Assembly: GCA_917880885.1 (NCBI GenBank)
Contig: OU862919.1
Span: forward strand, 53,357,058 to 53,421,057
Direction of reading: 5' to 3'
Length of the DNA: 64,000 nt
Origin: Limnephilus marmoratus
Lineage: Eukaryota > Arthropoda > Insecta > Trichoptera > Limnephilidae
Shown here: positions 9,906-19,479 of the stretch, piece after piece
Position numbering within the stretch: position 1 is the stretch's first letter
Layout: every line of letters starts with the position of its first letter
Made by a program: the position numbers and the translations under genes
The notes under the pieces: generated by a model
What the model was told of the DNA's origin: nothing
The model's input: the letters and a program-made list of their open reading frames with translations, nothing else
Databases searched by the model: none

Positions 9906-10991
9906 TACTGAAATGAAATGGAATTATATTTATTTATTGATTATTAGTTTCAATAGCAAGGTTTGTACATATATGTATAATGTATAGTATAAGTATAGAT
10001 TCTTTTTTTTTCATAGACCTCCTCACTAGGATTTCCTGTTCTGAGGTGGCCTGTAGTTTTTAAAAATATTTGTATTTGTTTATGGATAGTCTTTATATCG
10101 TCTTCATGATGTTTGTAATTTTATAATCACTTTGATCTCTCAGCCATGTTTTTACTTTTGTTTTAAATATATTCATTTCCTTTATATTTTTGAATTGATC
10201 TGGTATAATTTCATAGCATGGAATTTATTATTTCTCTGTCCAAAAGATGTGTTCAAACTGGGAGTAACCAGGATGTTATTGCTTACTGCCCTGGTTGAGT
10301 ATTTATGTTGGGCAGTGGAGTATTCATATATGTTTTTTTTTCAGTTTAAATAAAATATTTTTTTAATAAAGTTTCTGTACATTGAAGACTTGAAAGTTAT
10401 TAAATATTTCTTCCGTCGGAGTTCTAAGCGGAACTTTCAGTATTGTCTTTAGTACTCCTTTTTGGGCTATATTGAGTCGTTCTGTGTGAGTGCTCAAGGC
10501 AGACCCCCCATCCAGTTATACCGTACTCGATTTGTGATTGACACAAAGCATAGTATACTTTTTTAATATCGTTTATGTTGAGGATATTACGAATGTTTCT
10601 AAAGAAGTATATGTACCTGATTAGTTTTTTTTGTAATTATGTCAATTTGTGAGTTCCATCGGAGATTATCATCAATTTCAATTCCAAGATATTTGATGCT
10701 TTTGGAGTGTGCTATAGTGGGACAGAGGCATGATAACCCTTGATTTTGTTGGCATGTGTATAATTTGAGATTTAAGTCCTCCGACGGCTGCCCTCTGGCT
10801 GTTATAGAAAATGTAAGATATTTTGTTTTATTAACATTAAGCGTGAGGGAGTTTCTTTTAAGCCAGGTTTGCAGGAGACTAAGCCCGTGTTCCGCTTCTT
10901 TGTAAGTATTTATCCAATCTTTTTCGTTAAATAAAATTACTGTGTCATCAGCAAAACTAATAATTTTTCCTCTTGTTTTTAGGTTACAGAT
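9906..10991 (-). mobile_element. LINE-2, 3' part (reverse transcriptase remnant)
   Basis: Antisense LINE remnant. Just left of the transposon junction the - strand encodes an ISFADDT-like motif, the polymerase catalytic box. Further along, frameshifted pieces of the thumb and C-terminal region can be followed, and the element ends in an AATAAATAAATATAA-type tail near 9910. The preceding RT motif, GVPQGSVLGPILF, lies at 13470-13525 on the other side of the inserted DNA transposon, which proves the two pieces were once contiguous. The frame is decayed. Confidence 0.8.
10984..10991. repeat. 8-bp target-site duplication (left) of DNA transposon 1
   Basis: TTACAGAT directly before the TAGGGTGGAG terminus; repeated exactly at 13458-13465. 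It fits the hAT-type pattern nTnnnnAn. Confidence 0.85.
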
Positions 10992-13457
10992 TAGGGTGGA
11001 GCACGGATGTATGAAAAATTTTTTTTTTTAAGATTCAGAGTTCTAAGAGGGGGGAATTGTGCCTTATGTTAAAGTAAAAATACGTGGGATTTTTCATTTC
11101 ATTTGATTAAGATCTTCAGTCTCCGCAGTGACTTTAAAAATTGAAAATTAGGGTAAAAAAGTTTAAAGTTTAAAAGGCGATACATTGTGATTAACTTTGT
11201 GGTAAGTAAGTGTTAAATGATAAAAAGTATATAATTAAGATATTTATTAAAGCATCGCTGTAAAAAAATGAAATTTGAAACAAACTCAAAAAATTATACA
11301 AGAATTATTTAGGTTTAAAATCCTTTTTAGTTTCAAATTTAGGCATTTGATTTCGCGATTCCAGCTTGGCATTTATTGCACCTAATCGCGACTTTCTTAT
11401 CCACTGAGAAATGGAAACCTCCGTTGTATTCTTTAAAGCTCTTTCAACAGCTTGGATATGGTAGGGAAGCCTTATAAACAATAGTTCGTTTTCATCACCA
11501 GATTCCACGACATTCTGAATTTCCTAGTCCAATAAGTTTTTCAAAATCGGTGGTTCGGTTAAGTTTTCCTGCCAATTTATTAAATCACTATATTTATGTA
11601 GAAGCATTAAAATCTATCAATGGCACTCGAAACAGTCTACGTGTTGGAGGTTGAGTAGTACTGCGTGCCTTTAGTAGGGCTGCCAGCTCTGTAACATGTT
11701 TTTTTATCATCTGTTATCATCGCAAGAAGAATCCCTTCAGGATGCGCAAAGTAGCCGTTTCTTTGGATAACAGGATCTATAATTTTTTTTAGAATTTCTG
11801 GCAGGTAACTGGAGGCCTTAATAATATTGAACCGATAACACGTGCCATCTTTGCATGATGGTTTACTTTTAATTGAGAACCAAAACGGTGCGTAAACTTT
11901 GACCACAAAAGTAGCCAGAGTTTTCAAATTTTCAGATGGTTCTTCAGTAGATTCATACAAACGTAGTCTTCGGTGATCCAACGGGCATGTGATAGTATTT
12001 CTGGAGATTTATTGCCTAGGTCTTCTGGAAATTCATCTGAAACTACCGCCGAGACAATTTTATACAAGTACTGTTGGTCTGGACTCAGTTCTTTGGCCAT
12101 TTCTGGTAGCATTTGACCTTCGATGCGTTAAAAAATTTTAACAGGTAGCTTTTTACAGGTTTCCAGTGATTTTCCCAGTGGACCAATATAAGATTTAGGT
12201 CCCCAAGTACACCCATCGAGATGAAAAAACAGATATCTCAAAGGTAGTTCGTTAATGTGGAGCAAAAAATTATCTGAAGTGAAACTGAAGTGGTTTTTGT
12301 AGCCTTTTCTCAAGCAGTCTTATAATTCCAGCATACTTTCCAGAATTAACATTCATACCATCACAATCAATTGCCATAATTCTATCTTGGGAAACTTCTT
12401 TATGTAACAGAAACCCTTTTATCACGGTATCTATTCCTTTTGCTGTACCAACATTAGGTACCACGTATCCCATGTAAATGGATCCCGGCTCTTGAATCAG
12501 TGAGATTGGTTCCTTTTTAGAGTCTTTTGCAACTTCTTTGTAGCAGTTACGTCGATTTCGCTGATTACCATTACCCGAGACGTTTTTTGATCGGTCAAAA
12601 AAGTTTGCTCTTGTTTGGAAACCTTTTTATCCTTAGGATAGATACATTGAGCGAATGCTTTGTACTTGCATACTGAAATATCAAAAAGTGTCTTACTGCT
12701 TTTCTGAAAACTATATAACTTGTCCAGGGAGAGCCTCTTGATAGACTTGAGTAGATTTTTGCACTTTAAATGATATGCTTTCAACATTTGAACAATCCTT
12801 GTTCGCGTCAATGTAGGAATAGATACAGTGTGTCATATATTTTCAATTTCGATATTACCATATCTGTTATCTCACCAAAAATTGGTTCTTTTGCAGTTTC
12901 TGATTGCAATTTCAGTTGATGTCTCGTCCACTCATAATAGTATTTCACTGCATCTTTGTAAGTAGGTAGAAAGTTCTCTTTCATCTCACAAACATCACCA
13001 AATAGAAAACATCTGAATACACTCCGAGTTCTTTGCATAGTTGCCATGAAAGATTATCGAACGTAATTTTAACGACAAACGAGCATGCGACTGATCCGAG
13101 CCTCGAACAAATAGAGAAAGCAAGCTAAGTATCACCTCCCGCGCTTCCTCTCTACCCTTTATTTAAATTATTAAACACAAATTCGAACTTTTTTTTTATT
13201 TTGTGTCGAATCTATATTATACCAAGAAAAACTTTTTTGATAAAAATTAGTATGTTTATTCAAAAATATCGTACATAAACATGACTTCCAATTAGAGTGT
13301 AAAACCGACTATTTTCGTAAATTCAATGCCGTTGCGGAGGCAGTTACCCTAAAAAAAAATCAATAATATTTTACATGGCTTAAATTAAACCTAAAAGTCA
13401 CCAAATTTTGACTCTTACATTACCGTCCAGTGAAAAAAAAGAATTCACTCCTACCTA
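10992..13457 (-). mobile_element. DNA transposon 1, nested in LINE-2
   Basis: 2,466 bp. Ends are TAGGGTGGAGCAC on the left and, reverse-complemented, TAGGTAGGAGTGA on the right, so the terminal inverted repeat is short and imperfect (TAGG..GGAG). It is flanked by the exact duplication TTACAGAT. Removing it restores the reading order of the LINE-2 reverse transcriptase. It contains a broken transposase-like gene on the - strand. TSD length and consensus fit hAT; the protein is not a hAT transposase I can confirm by motif, so the superfamily is left open. The element at 38490-40287 is a relative. Confidence 0.85.
11305..13047 (-). pseudogene. broken transposase-like gene of DNA transposon 1
   Basis: Seven overlapping open fragments in shifting frames on the - strand make one degraded gene. 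In order: an N-terminal piece beginning MATMQRTRSVFR (13047); a Lys-rich domain (12811-12497) with LFDISVCK and FLTDQKTSR; a piece with IMAIDCDGMNVN (12473-12270) that could carry the first catalytic acid; LPLRYLFFHLDGCTWGPK (12313-12128); a piece with the HARW motif near 12000; and a C-terminal segment with VYAPFWFSIK and GYFAHPEG (11981-11637). I recognise this layout from unannotated insect transposon proteins but cannot assign a superfamily. At least five frame breaks make it non-functional. Confidence 0.7.
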
Positions 13458-13465
13458 TTACAGAT
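13458..13465. repeat. 8-bp target-site duplication (right) of DNA transposon 1
   Basis: TTACAGAT, identical to 10984-10991, after the CTCCTACCTA terminus. Confidence 0.85.
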
Positions 13466-13530
13466 ATCATTTATATATATCAAAAACAATATTGGTCCTA
13501 GTACGCTTCCTTGCGGTACGCCATGGTTGA
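13466..13530 (-). mobile_element. LINE-2, upstream piece of the reverse transcriptase
   Basis: The - strand reads GVPQGSVLGPILFLIYINDI and runs directly into the transposon target site. This is the conserved RT motif preceding the ADD box found at the other side of the insertion (just left of 10984). Recognisable LINE sequence ends near 13530, where a MITE-like segment begins. Confidence 0.85.
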
Positions 13531-13555
13531 TATGTCAGCTGCGGTACTTATTAGA

Positions 13556-14043
13556 TACGGCAGAACTTGATATGTTACATATCAAGTTCGAGGATCTCTG
13601 AAGATAAGTAGGCATTTGGTGATATGTCACAATTTTTTTATTTAATAAAAAATATTTTTTAATGTAATAAATATTTTTTAATGTAATAAATATTTTTTAT
13701 GTAAAATAAATTAAACTTTGATTTCTTTAACTGTTTTAGAAAAATAAACTAATTTCTTATTTTTATGCAGTGCTTGATATGTCCATTTACTTTGTGTTTT
13801 TGGGTTAGCAAAACATGATATGTCTACTGTTTTGAAGACGATCATTTAAAAAAGGTATTCACTAAACAATAAGCTAATACCGGTTAAACGATATTAATAT
13901 ATTTCATTGCACATGTAATTTAGTAAGTTGAAAAAACTATTGACAATTCACTTAGAAAATTTCAAGAATTTAGGGGGCCTTTCAAACTTTCAAAATCCTC
14001 TACTGAAAAATTAGGCAAGATTGACATATCAAGTTTTGCCATA
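13556..14043. mobile_element. MITE with TGGCAAAACTTGATATGT termini
   Basis: 488 bp, non-coding, with inverted ends: TACGGCAGAACTTGATATGT on the left (13556-13575) and its near complement on the right (14024-14043). TA dinucleotides border the CGGCA/TGGCA ends, as in Tc1/mariner-type insertions, but the left side also carries a second partial terminus (GGTTGATATGTCA at about 13525), so the exact boundary is uncertain. The inside repeats short GATATGTC words. No transposase. Confidence 0.6.
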
Positions 14044-14077
14044 CCGCTACAGATTTAAATATACGCTGGAAATCTCC

Positions 14078-14140
14078 GCGATTCGAATCCGCAACCAGAC
14101 TACGGAGCGATTGAGTTTACCACCCTGCCATATTTAATAG
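14078..14140 (-). repeat. tRNA-like relic
   Basis: The - strand has TGGCAGGGTGGTAAACTC (A-box-like) and GGATTCGAATC (B-box-like) about 35 bases apart. It does not fold as an intact tRNA. Probably a SINE head or tRNA pseudogene. Confidence 0.4.
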
Positions 14141-14149
14141 GTCTTCAAA

Positions 14150-15009
14150 ATACGGTAGAGAGGCAGTAGTTATATGAATGGCAAAAGATTTCGAATATTC
14201 AAATTCGATGATTGCACTTATCCCTTAAGAGCCGTTCCCACTGGGATAGTAGTTTAGTCGAGTAGCAAGTATATTAGTAGCTGAACGCGTCCGAACACCA
14301 CAATTTTAGTCGAATAGTTTAGTTAGCTCTTTAGTAGAGTCAATCCATTTTATTCTATTTTTTCGGGCGAGTAGCAACCCCAACCACGGGTTGTTCAGAG
14401 TTCATTATAAGACGCGCAGATATGTCGTGCCATTGGAGTAAAGATGCTACTCTAAAATTCTTTATTTATACTGCTACTAATCTCTTTTCGTGTCCATAGT
14501 TTATTTAATTTCATCTCACCTCTTCTAAAATAAGCATTACAATCAGCTTAATTAGCGTATTGACTTTGTTGCGTAGAACGCCGTGGTCTTGCGACCGGCG
14601 GCTCGGTAATGAACTCTACTTGAACGTAATGCGAACGCTTTTCGGTGAGTCAAATACTATGTTACTCTCTACTCAACTAAACTACTCTCCTTATTCGAAC
14701 ACACCATTATTCGCTAACAACAAGTAGGCGCAAGTAGAATCAAAAAATTTCTAAAATGAATACATGTTTACAAATACAATCCTAGGTAGGTATATGTTTT
14801 CGCTCCAACCCTAATTGCACGATATTCTCGAACTCAATGAAATACACGCTTTTTTCCAATGATGTTATGTATAATATTATCATATAGACTCACCATTGTC
14901 TCACAAACTCAAAATGGAATATGGCAAGTAAGACAGCACACTCTTGTATTTTCAGTAAATTCCTTATTCAAAAGTTATTCTTATATTCATAAAGTGTATG
15001 ACCGACATA
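14150..15009. other. unassigned stretch with imperfect inverted repeat
   Basis: No gene seen. The block around 14255-14280 (ATAGTAGTTTAGTCGAGTAG) recurs in inverted, imperfect form at about 14662-14686, so 14236-14720 may be an old MITE. Similarity is roughly 20 of 26 positions, too weak to call firmly. Confidence 0.35.
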
Positions 15010-15250
15010 GATATAATAATAATAATAATAATATATATCTTTATTAAATGAAATTTTCAAGATTATAACTAAAAAGTACATATTCAGTGTTATGTTTACA
15101 GTGGTTTAAAATTACATAAGTACAAAAGGATATCAACAGAAAAAAATATAAATATGAACAGTAGATAAATGAAAAATAGAAAATAGTTATAAATTTTGGT
15201 TTTTCATTATACTGCCTCACTAGGCTAGCCTGTGTTGAGGATATAATAAT
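15010..15250 (-). repeat. 3' tail of a LINE-2-like element
   Basis: The - strand contains the sequence complementary to TGCCTCACTAGGCTAGCCTG, which resembles the CCTCCTCACTAGGATTTCCTG block of the LINE-2 3' UTR (10017-10045), and it ends in an AT-rich microsatellite (AAT repeats at 15016-15033). This fits a heavily 5'-truncated LINE insertion. Confidence 0.5.
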
Positions 15251-16944
15251 AGAACCGGCAAAGTTTGCGTATTTCCGCCGATTACTACGTTTTGCATCAC
15301 GGGTGTGATTGAGATGTCAAGTTACGCTTACTCGCTTACACTAAGATGAATACGGAATTCTACACGACGAGATTCTACACTACATTCTCTAAGACGACCT
15401 ACCGTCATAGGTTGTCCTTTTTAAATTTAATTGTTTGCTATCTCACTTTCTCTAATTGCGCTAAAAATCTTCCAGAAGCAATCGAAATAATAGTGTTTTT
15501 ATAATTATAAATTATTTTGGGTGTATTTAACAAGTAAATGTTATTACTTGGTTTTACGCACGTCATGTTGGCGCTTTTTTAATGCAATTTACTTACTAGT
15601 AGAACACAATCTTACGCGACGCGAGACAGTTGAGTACTAAAACTACGAAACCGAACACAAATACAACTGCCTTGGTTTAGGCTTACCACTTTTGAGATTT
15701 CTGCCAAGCGTCTAAAGATTATATACATGCAACGTTTTTTTTCTGACGGTAGCCGTAATATTGTCAAGCCCCCGCCCCAGGAGCGGTGCCTTTAATTCAG
15801 AATAAAACACAAGTCTTCACCCCTCCCTGGCATGGGTCCAATTCCTCCCGCCACCAAACTTTCTCTCAGACGGAAGTACAGACGATATTTTTTTATGTTT
15901 TCCTCACGAACAGGAAGCTGCAAACAGATGAAAAAAAGTATTTTTTTTATTATGTTAAGTGTCATCAAAATGTATCTACGTGATCCATTTGCGAAACTCG
16001 GATTTCTTTAATACAGCCATTTTTTCTGAAGCGTTTTTTCTATAGACTAGCGATGTGTAGGTTCAGCTGGAGTAGACTCTTGAACACGGGTTCTTCGCGG
16101 GAAGAGTAGCCTACTCCTGCTCCTTTTTCAAATGGACTCCCAGAGAACCCGGTTCAGCACTCGAACCCAAACCCGGAACTCGGAGCCAGATTCAGAGCCT
16201 GAAACCGAATTCCTACACCGGCGTCACCGTGTCCGCGGTTCGAGCTAATCTCGAGTCGTGAGGATTTTTGTGCGGGTTGAATTCTTATACGGTTCCGGGT
16301 TCGAGATTCGGCTCCGGCTGAACCCGTGCGTTCCGGTAGTCGCAACTGCATCCAGTACCCGGTCCACGCCCGAGAACTCGGGCCAGGGACCTGCTCCAAG
16401 TACTCGAGTACCTACTTTTAAAAGGAAGCACGCCTCGGAGGCATCCGGGAAAATGCAGAACTCACCAATTTCTACTGTAGACGCTATCATTTCTGATGCT
16501 TTTTTTGATAAAAAAAATATTCATTCACGTTTTCCTTTTATTTCTGATTTTGTTCCTGAAAAATCTCTACTTCTTACAAGTCTCTAACACCAAGCAAAAG
16601 TATCGTTTTCCGGAGCCCTGCCAGGGGAGTTTGGCGACCCCACTTAGTAAATGTTGTTAGTCGAGGATGGGGGATATAAAGGTAATTAAGTTTGTAAGAT
16701 GCTCACTGCTCACGTATTGACTCGGTATTTATAATACAAGGTTTCTCAATGCGGTGGTCTGAGCGTGATGCCATTCTGAAGTGCAAAATGTTTGTTTCGT
16801 ATGAAAATACAAATACTACCATTTCGTGTCTATCATTAATATATTTATTCTCTTTTATATGAAACCTTCGTGAAAATAAATTAAATTAAAGTAAAAATGT
16901 TAGTGTTTTTCATTAAAAATATTAAATTTCTACATTAAAAAAAT
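15251..16944. other. unassigned stretch; GC-richer quasi-repeat inside
   Basis: No gene recognised. At 16060-16420 the sequence becomes GC-rich with many variants of CCCGGTTC, CGGGTTCGAG and GAACTCGG on both strands, a degenerate simple repeat that opens frames on both strands. The rest is AT-rich without visible structure. Confidence 0.4.
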
Positions 16945-17015
16945 TAATTTCCACGGCCGAGAATCAAATCCCAATAAATCGCTTGGAAGCAACATGCTGA
17001 CCACTACACTATACT
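16945..17015 (-). repeat. tRNA-like relic
   Basis: The - strand has TAGTGTAGTGGTCAGCATG (a good A-box/D-arm) and GGGATTTGATTCTCGG (a weak B-box), with GCTTCCAAGC at the anticodon position. The anticodon loop is one base short and the T-arm is mutated, so this is a tRNA pseudogene or SINE head. Confidence 0.45.
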
Positions 17016-17048
17016 AGTGTAAGAACGGAGAAATAAATTCAATTTGCT

Positions 17049-17425
17049 ACCGCCGTCCTGAAAACAATTTATTGGTGACTTCAGAGGTGCCCGAGTTCAT
17101 CAGGTGAGGGTGTTTAAGTCTTGATGACAGATGCACCTGCCCACTAGATGTGTGGTGGGCAAGATCGGGAGAGGCCACTTTGGGGAGACCCTTTGACCTC
17201 TCCAGCTGGTCTCTCTCGACCCATCATCTTGCACCGCAGCGGGAGGGATGGATTATTACGTCCGTAACTCCTGGACATACTGATCTCTAAATTCCTCCCA
17301 AAACCTAGTACCTTTTTCTTTACCAGAACTTCCTCTCCTTCCTTTTATTAAAAAACTCTTCAGACAAAAAATTACATTGACTTTGAGAGAAATTATTTTC
17401 CTCTGTGGGGTTAATGTAAAAAAAA
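17049..17425 (+). repeat. SINE-A copy, diverged
   Basis: Starts at ACCGCCGTCCTG, has a small deletion after TTTATTGG, then follows the family body (GTGCCCGAGTTCATCAGG, CGCAGCGGGAGGGATGGATT, TTCCTCTCCTTCC) and ends GGGGTTAATGTAAAAAAAA. More diverged than the other copies. Confidence 0.7.
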
Positions 17426-17539
17426 TTAAATACTGAAGATTTTTTGTTTACATTTCAAAACAGCGTAAAGTACCTACATACGAATATTTTAGAAAGTTAC
17501 TTAACCGAACTAAACCAAAATTATTGATCAATAATAATA

Positions 17540-17788
17540 ATGGTGGTTATCTTTTTTTTGTTATAAGTTTTTAGGGTATTATGCCGTCTTGCGCTACCTC
17601 CTTATTTAGCCAACGTTTTGGACAGCGTTGCAGTGTCCATGCACACATCTGCCCTGATGATGGACACTGCAACGCTGTCCGAAACGTTTGGCTAAAGAAG
17701 GAGGTAGCGCAACACGGCATAATACCCCAAAAACTAATAACAAAAATACTTTTGACCGTGAAAACGTAAAATTGTATGGTGGTTATCT
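17540..17788 (-). mobile_element. hairpin retroposon with 13-bp flanking duplication
   Basis: A ~180-bp near-perfect inverted repeat (17560-17741; arms about 75-80 bp with a loop near 17640-17655) is flanked by exact copies of ATGGTGGTTATCT at 17540-17552 and 17776-17788. Between the left copy and the hairpin is a run of T's, i.e. an A-tail on the - strand. A target duplication of 13 bp plus an A-tail is what target-primed reverse transcription of a short - strand RNA leaves. The + strand right arm carries a hammerhead-like core (17654-17685). No protein coded. Confidence 0.65.
17654..17685 (+). ncRNA. hammerhead-ribozyme-like core
   Basis: CTGATGA (17654-17660), then a stem GGACA/TGTCC, then GAAAC (17681-17685), the arrangement of the conserved hammerhead core. 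One extra base (T17661) sits at the base of stem II, and a credible cleavage strand (stem I and III with UH) was not proven. The left arm of the hairpin is its complement with the CTGATGA box lost. Confidence 0.35.
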
Positions 17789-18318
17789 GTACAATTATTG
17801 GTCCTGCATAAAATCTGGTCCAACGAACTCAACTTTTAGTGTTTTTTAAAATTAATTTTTACATATACATGCAATATAATCATGGGTTTATATAATATAT
17901 AATTTTTAGGTTACAATTGGATTAAACTCAAATCATTAAATACTAATATGCAACATTGATTAGAAACAGTATAAACATATTATATGTATATAATATATAA
18001 CCTTTACGAGAGTGTAACTACTCGTGTGTAAAGGGAAGAGAAAAAAAAATTATTAAAAAAATTAAAGTTAAAAATTATAACACACACATTATATATACGT
18101 ACTTACATAAATCAAATGTATAAAAAAATAAAATAATATAAAAGAATAAAATAACATAAAATAAATTATTGAATAAGTATTGTTAATTAAAGGTTAATGC
18201 GGTTCTAAGTGGCTAAATTATTTAAGATATTATTGTTTAATTTATTTTTGAATTTATTTTAGTCAGGTTCTAATCTCAGCTCTATTGCTAGTTGATTAAA
18301 CCACACCACTCCATTGTA
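17789..18318. other. AT-rich stretch, nothing recognised
   Basis: Low-complexity AT-rich sequence with ATATA runs near 17900-18000. No gene or repeat boundary seen. Confidence 0.4.
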
Positions 18319-18904
18319 GAGTCACGTGGGGTAACCGTACGCAGATGATGTTTCCGAGGTGGTCTTGCCTGTCTCGCTCCCGCACGTTCCTTAATTCAGT
18401 AGAGTTTTGGGTCGCATTGAGGCAAGATATGAGTACAGTGAATCCTAATTAAAATTTGAAAATAAAAATAGTAGGTAAATTACTGTTTTTCGTGTTTTTT
18501 CTTAAATTTTGTCATCTGCTATCGACATGTTTGCTTACCGATGTGTGCTATTGTGTAACCAACTGAGTCAGAGCGATGTGGTATATGATAATTTTTGGTA
18601 AAAATTGTTAGTTACACGGGTGCAAAGTGATGATTCTATTAAAGATAACCACTAATCTGATTTGAACACTTCTCCACGGTATGCGAATACTTACCCCGCA
18701 CGTGGGGTAAGTGTTCGTAATCGACATGCATGTAAATATTATTATATAACTTTTTGATTTATGAACTACATAAGGTTTTATCTTTGTTTGAGATGCCTTA
18801 ATGATCAATCATACCAATAAACAAAAAACATGAGCAAAATAACTAAAGCGTTTTAATACAAAAATCCCAATGTTAAAACTGCGTACGGTTACCCCACATG
18901 ACTC
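18319..18904. mobile_element. MITE with 26-bp terminal inverted repeats
   Basis: 586 bp. The ends start GAGTCACGTGGGGTAACC (left, 18319) and, on the complement of the right end, GAGTCATGTGGGGTAACC (from 18904), matching at 25 of 26 positions. TA dinucleotides flank both ends (18317-18318, 18905-18906), as for Tc1/mariner-type insertions. A further internal palindrome CTTACCCC-GCACGT-GGGGTAAG lies near 18692-18713. No coding capacity. Confidence 0.8.
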
Positions 18905-18906
18905 TA

Positions 18907-19287
18907 CGTATAGTAGTTTAATTTTGGAATTTCTAATTGGGTGCAGAAATCAGACACGCGATAAAGCAGGACCTATCTACATATTGTATAATATTTCAAC
19001 AGAAAATCTTTTTATTTTCAAAATTGGAACTCATTGGATCTGGAATTCCAATAATATCCCGTGATTTTTATGGGTTTGCGCTAGTATTGTTGATAATGAA
19101 AATAAAACGAATAATTTAAATAGTTTTATGAACAAAATGAAACGAATATAAAATGCAATCCACATATTAAATTATTATTTCACTGCGCAGAGTTAAGTCT
19201 TATGAAATAACTGATTTTCATTCCTACAGCATAAGTCAAGATGATTTCAGATGTTTTATAAAAATACATTTATTTTTCTCTTTTCAG
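18907..19287. other. upstream flank of the receptor gene
   Basis: AT-rich. A pyrimidine tract followed by AG ends at 19287 (TTTTTCTCTTTTCAG), a plausible 3' splice site that would start a 5' UTR exon at 19288. No promoter can be assigned, and the transcription start is probably further upstream. Confidence 0.35.
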
Positions 19288-19479
19288 AAATGCTGATATT
19301 GGAACTCCAACACCGATCCAGTGTTCCTCAACAAACATGGAAGATCTACTTCTGCGTGGGATTAGTGAATATATATTTAATAGTCAAAGTGCTAATGACC
19401 ATTAATTCCTGAGCCGACAGAATTAAAATGAAAAATCCGCTTACTTTTTTAATACTACGGGACGTAACAAAGTCGTAGA
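19288..19479 (+). other. mtt: possible 5' UTR of exon 1
   Basis: Lies between a good acceptor (TTTTCAG, ending 19287) and the ATG at 19480. It contains other ATGs and in-frame stops, so it is not part of the long frame. Inference only. Confidence 0.35.

Noticed and set aside
16154..16587. Open frames on both strands in a GC-richer stretch
   Set aside because: Driven by degenerate CCCGGTTC/GAACCGGG-type repeats; no motif.
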